Positions 6,153-7,819 of a DNA stretch of 7,819 nt are shown in pieces. This DNA is from an uncultured Bacillota bacterium (GTDB taxonomy: Bacteria > Bacillota_I > Bacilli_A > Erysipelotrichales > Erysipelotrichaceae), in the NCBI GenBank assembly GCA_949287785.1, contig CASEHR010000144.1, forward strand, positions 1 to 7,819, in the 5' to 3' direction. A program made the translations under genes and the position numbers. Under the pieces are notes generated by a model, which searched no databases, was not told the origin of the DNA, and saw only the letters and a list, made by a program, of their open reading frames with translations. Position 1 is the first letter of the stretch. Every line of letters starts with the position of its first letter.

Positions 6153-6928
6153 TGAAGATTCTGTTTTTAGGTGATATCGTCGGCAAAGCCGGCCGCGATA
6201 TCATCTTTCATTATCTGCCTATTATCAAAGACCGGGAGAAGATCGATCTTACGATTGCTAATGGAGAAAACAGTGCGCACGGAAAAGGAATAACTCGTAA
6301 GATATACGATCGTTTAAAAGAAAACGGTGTTGACGTTATCACCTTAGGGAACCACGCTTATTCAAAAAAGGAGATCGTTGAATATGTCGATGAATGCAAA
6401 GATCTCGTTTTCCCGTATAATTATGATAATGACCTCAAAAAAGAACCACGGATATGCGTGGTTAATGATCTATCGATCTGTGTTTGCAATATTCTTGGTT
6501 CGGCGTTTATGGCACAGAATGCATTCGATCAGTATCGGTCTATGAATGAGATACTTGCTGATTATAAGGCTGATCTCTATTTTGTCGATCTGCACGCGGA
6601 AGCAACAGCAGAAAAGCTGCTGTTTGCGAATTATTATGAGGATAGACTGGTTGCGGTATGTGGTACTCACACACATATTCAGACGGCTGATGAACGTCTT
6701 ATCGGTGGTTGCGCATATATTACCGATGTCGGAATGAATGGGGTTTATGACAGTATCATCGGGCGTGATATCGAAGAGATGAAGGCTATGGTTATTGAAA
6801 AGAAGAAGACTCGTTTTACGGTAGCTACGGGTCCGGCAATCTTTTGCGGTGTAATCATAGAGATAGATGAAAAGACAAAAAGAGCGGTCGATATCAAAAG
6901 ATTACAATTCCGTCCACATTATGAGTAA
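6152..6928 (+). CDS. ymdB: YmdB-family metallophosphoesterase
   Basis: A cytoplasmic dimetal phosphodiesterase. In B. subtilis YmdB cleaves 2',3'- and 3',5'-cyclic nucleotides in vitro and affects biofilm and motility choices. The 258 residues are near the 264 of B. subtilis. Metal ligands are in place: Asp8 (GDIVG), Glu39-Asn40 (NGEN), Asn67-His68 (GNH), His148 (DLHAE), His173 and His175 (GTHTH), followed by ITDVGMNG (190-197). Two spots differ from B. subtilis: GNHTWDKKE is GNHAYSKKE here, and the GR in the NLQGRTF region is GS. Whether activity changes is unknown. The start codon overlaps the rny stop by one base and has only a weak purine stretch upstream (TAGTGAG, 6134-6140), so translation probably depends on ribosomes ending rny. 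Confidence 0.95.
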   Translation: MKILFLGDIVGKAGRDIIFHYLPIIKDREKIDLTIANGENSAHGKGITRKIYDRLKENGVDVITLGNHAYSKKEIVEYVDECKDLVFPYNYDNDLKKEPRICVVNDLSICVCNILGSAFMAQNAFDQYRSMNEILADYKADLYFVDLHAEATAEKLLFANYYEDRLVAVCGTHTHIQTADERLIGGCAYITDVGMNGVYDSIIGRDIEEMKAMVIEKKKTRFTVATGPAIFCGVIIEIDEKTKRAVDIKRLQFRPHYE

Positions 6929-6941
6929 AATATTGTATAAT
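6913..6941 (+). promoter_or_regulatory. Promoter of the ferredoxin gene
   Basis: TCCACA (6913-6918, 4/6 to TTGACA), a 17-base spacer and a perfect TATAAT (6936-6941). The -35 lies inside the last codons of ymdB. Transcription would start near 6948, just before the AAGGAGGT at 6952-6959. Confidence 0.65.
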
Positions 6942-6967
6942 ATTTTTGTTCAAGGAGGTTTTTTGAA

Positions 6968-7141
6968 ATGCCAGTCAAGGTAGATCAAGATGTCTGCATT
7001 GGTTGCGGAACATGCTGTGGTGTTTGTCCAACAGGTGCGATCACTTTAAATGGTGATGGCAAGGCTGAATGTGATGAAAACACATGCATCGATTGCGGTG
7101 CTTGCGTATCATCATGTCCTGTTTCTGCAATTAATCAATAA
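6968..7141 (+). CDS. Clostridial-type 2[4Fe-4S] ferredoxin
   Basis: A small soluble low-potential electron carrier of 57 residues, typical of anaerobes. It supplies electrons to enzymes such as pyruvate:ferredoxin oxidoreductase or hydrogenase; the partner is not visible here. There are two complete CxxCxxCxxxCP motifs: Cys10, 13, 16, 20 and Cys40, 43, 46, 50, each binding one cubane with the last Cys of the other. Two further Cys (17 and 35) are not in the motifs. The start is fixed by AAGGAGG at 6952-6958, nine bases upstream. The gene has its own promoter and a strong terminator that begins in its stop codon, so it is a single-gene unit between ymdB and miaB. In B. subtilis that position holds spoVS, tdh and kbl. 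Confidence 0.95.
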   Translation: MPVKVDQDVCIGCGTCCGVCPTGAITLNGDGKAECDENTCIDCGACVSSCPVSAINQ

Positions 7142-7166
7142 AAACCAAGTTAAACTTGGTTTTTTT
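7141..7166 (+). terminator. Rho-independent terminator of the ferredoxin gene
   Basis: AAAACCAAGT (7141-7150) pairs perfectly with ACTTGGTTTT (7154-7163) around a three-base loop, and the T-run goes on to 7166. The first paired base is the last A of the ferredoxin TAA. Confidence 0.93.
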
Positions 7167-7167
7167 C

Positions 7168-7176
7168 TGGCATAAT
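7168..7176 (+). promoter_or_regulatory. Probable extended -10 box of miaB
   Basis: TGGCATAAT is a TGn-extended -10 with a 5/6 hexamer, directly after the ferredoxin terminator. The ATG of miaB follows nine bases later, so the start of transcription would fall about 0-4 bases before it. No -35 is evident, since that region is taken by the terminator stem. Confidence 0.5.
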
Positions 7177-7185
7177 AATACATAT

Positions 7186-7819
7186 ATGAAAAATAACAAG
7201 AATTTTATTTTACCCTCACAAATCAGTGCTCGAAAAAGGACTAAAAATGTCTCGAATATAGAAAGGGATCTCTTTGTGATCGATGAAAATATTAAGGGCA
7301 TCGGAAAAGGACGTTCTTATTATGTTCGAACTTACGGCTGTCAGGCTAATTTTCACGATTCAGAGACCATTGCCGGTATTTTGGAAGATCTAGGTTATAT
7401 TCAGAGCGATACTATCGAAGACGCAGATCTGATCTTGCTCAATACTTGCGCAATCAGACGTAATGCTGAAGAAAAGGTGCTCGGCGAATTAGGAAACCTC
7501 AAAAAATTGAAGCGAAATGATCCTGATAAGATAATTGCTTTAAGTGGTTGTATGGCTCAAGAAGAAGAGATGGTGGAACACATATTGAGCAAATATTCGC
7601 AAGTCGACCTGATATTTGGTACACACAATATCTACAATCTGCCAAAACTCCTCTATCACGCTTTGCTGAATAAAGAAAAGACAGTCGAGGTATACTCTAA
7701 AGAAGGTGATATTGTCGAAGCTCTGCCGGTCAAACGCGGTAATGGTCATAAAGCATGGGTGAACATAAGCTATGGATGTGATAAGTTCTGTTCATACTGC
7801 ATCGTTCCATATACGCGTG
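7186..7819 (+). CDS. miaB: tRNA-2-methylthio-N6-isopentenyladenosine-37 methylthiotransferase, 3' end cut by right edge
   Basis: A radical SAM enzyme that adds a methylthio group to i6A37 of tRNAs reading UNN codons, using two [4Fe-4S] clusters. The 211 visible residues include the N-terminal methylthiotransferase domain with cluster ligands Cys52 (YGCQAN, where YGCQMN is usual), Cys88 (LNTCAIR) and Cys122 (SGCMAQ). The radical SAM motif follows, with Cys198, Cys202 and Cys205 (GCDKFCSYC), then IVPYTR at the edge. The TRAM domain is outside. The ATG at 7186 gives about 50 residues before the first cluster Cys, like B. subtilis MiaB. It has no Shine-Dalgarno sequence and sits nine bases after a -10 box, so the mRNA may be leaderless. 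A GTG at 7276 preceded by AAAGGG is the alternative start. Placement after ymdB matches Bacillota synteny. Confidence 0.96.
   Translation, partial: MKNNKNFILPSQISARKRTKNVSNIERDLFVIDENIKGIGKGRSYYVRTYGCQANFHDSETIAGILEDLGYIQSDTIEDADLILLNTCAIRRNAEEKVLGELGNLKKLKRNDPDKIIALSGCMAQEEEMVEHILSKYSQVDLIFGTHNIYNLPKLLYHALLNKEKTVEVYSKEGDIVEALPVKRGNGHKAWVNISYGCDKFCSYCIVPYTR

Noticed and set aside
7276..7278. GTG as the miaB start, preceded by AAAGGG
   Set aside because: It would remove most of the N-terminal extension that matches B. subtilis MiaB in length; kept as an alternative only.
7318..7335. TATGTTCGAACTTA as a LexA-like operator
   Set aside because: It is inside miaB codons encoding the conserved YYVRTYG block and does not have the CGAAC-N4-GTTCG spacing.
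1..7819. Mobile element, CRISPR array, prophage or defence cassette
   Set aside because: I saw no direct repeats with spacers, terminal inverted repeats, transposase or unknown gene cluster; genes fill nearly all the window and all belong to core families. No stretch without a gene exceeds about 100 bases.
1..7819. UGA read as tryptophan
   Set aside because: All seven complete genes end in TAA, but every Trp codon checked is TGG and no in-frame TGA is needed; the standard code suffices.

Overview
The window is a compact, core-genome stretch of a low-to-mid GC bacterium of the Bacillota (Firmicutes). The evidence is a Bacillus-type (class B) RNase P RNA, the Firmicute-specific proteins RecU, GpsB, RNase Y and YmdB, strong AAGGAGG ribosome binding sites, and short hairpin plus T-run terminators. 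A clostridial-type 2[4Fe-4S] ferredoxin points to anaerobic metabolism. PBP1 shows that the cell makes peptidoglycan. An Erysipelotrichia-like or related anaerobic Bacilli lineage would fit, but that placement is inference. All seven complete genes end in TAA, and every Trp codon I checked is TGG, so nothing suggests a changed genetic code.

Left part (1-2141): the minus strand carries recU (Holliday-junction resolvase) followed by an overlapping class A penicillin-binding protein gene that runs off the left edge. A 94-base divergent intergenic region separates recU from gpsB on the plus strand. GpsB partners PBP1 in B. subtilis, so the cell-wall synthase and its adaptor lie back to back.

Middle (2142-4496): gpsB runs directly into rnpB, and its stop codon lies inside the P1 helix of the RNase P RNA. 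A hairpin with an imperfect T-run follows. Then come pgsA (phosphatidylglycerol-phosphate synthase) and recA, ending at a UUCG-loop terminator that begins inside the recA stop codon.

Right part (4497-7819): rny (RNase Y) has its own promoter and overlaps ymdB by one base. Next are a 57-residue ferredoxin gene with its own promoter and terminator, and the first two thirds or less of miaB (tRNA methylthiotransferase), cut by the right edge. The order pgsA-recA-rny-ymdB-miaB matches the B. subtilis neighbourhood from memory. It lacks cinA, spoVS, tdh and kbl there, and it is joined to the recU/ponA-gpsB-rnpB neighbourhood, which lies elsewhere in B. subtilis.

I see no mobile element, CRISPR array, tRNA, prophage or unknown gene cassette, and no hidden new system. 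The most interesting signals are at gene borders: the gpsB/rnpB overlap, two genes (recU and miaB) that look leaderless, terminators that reuse stop codons, and the lack of a visible promoter for pgsA-recA.
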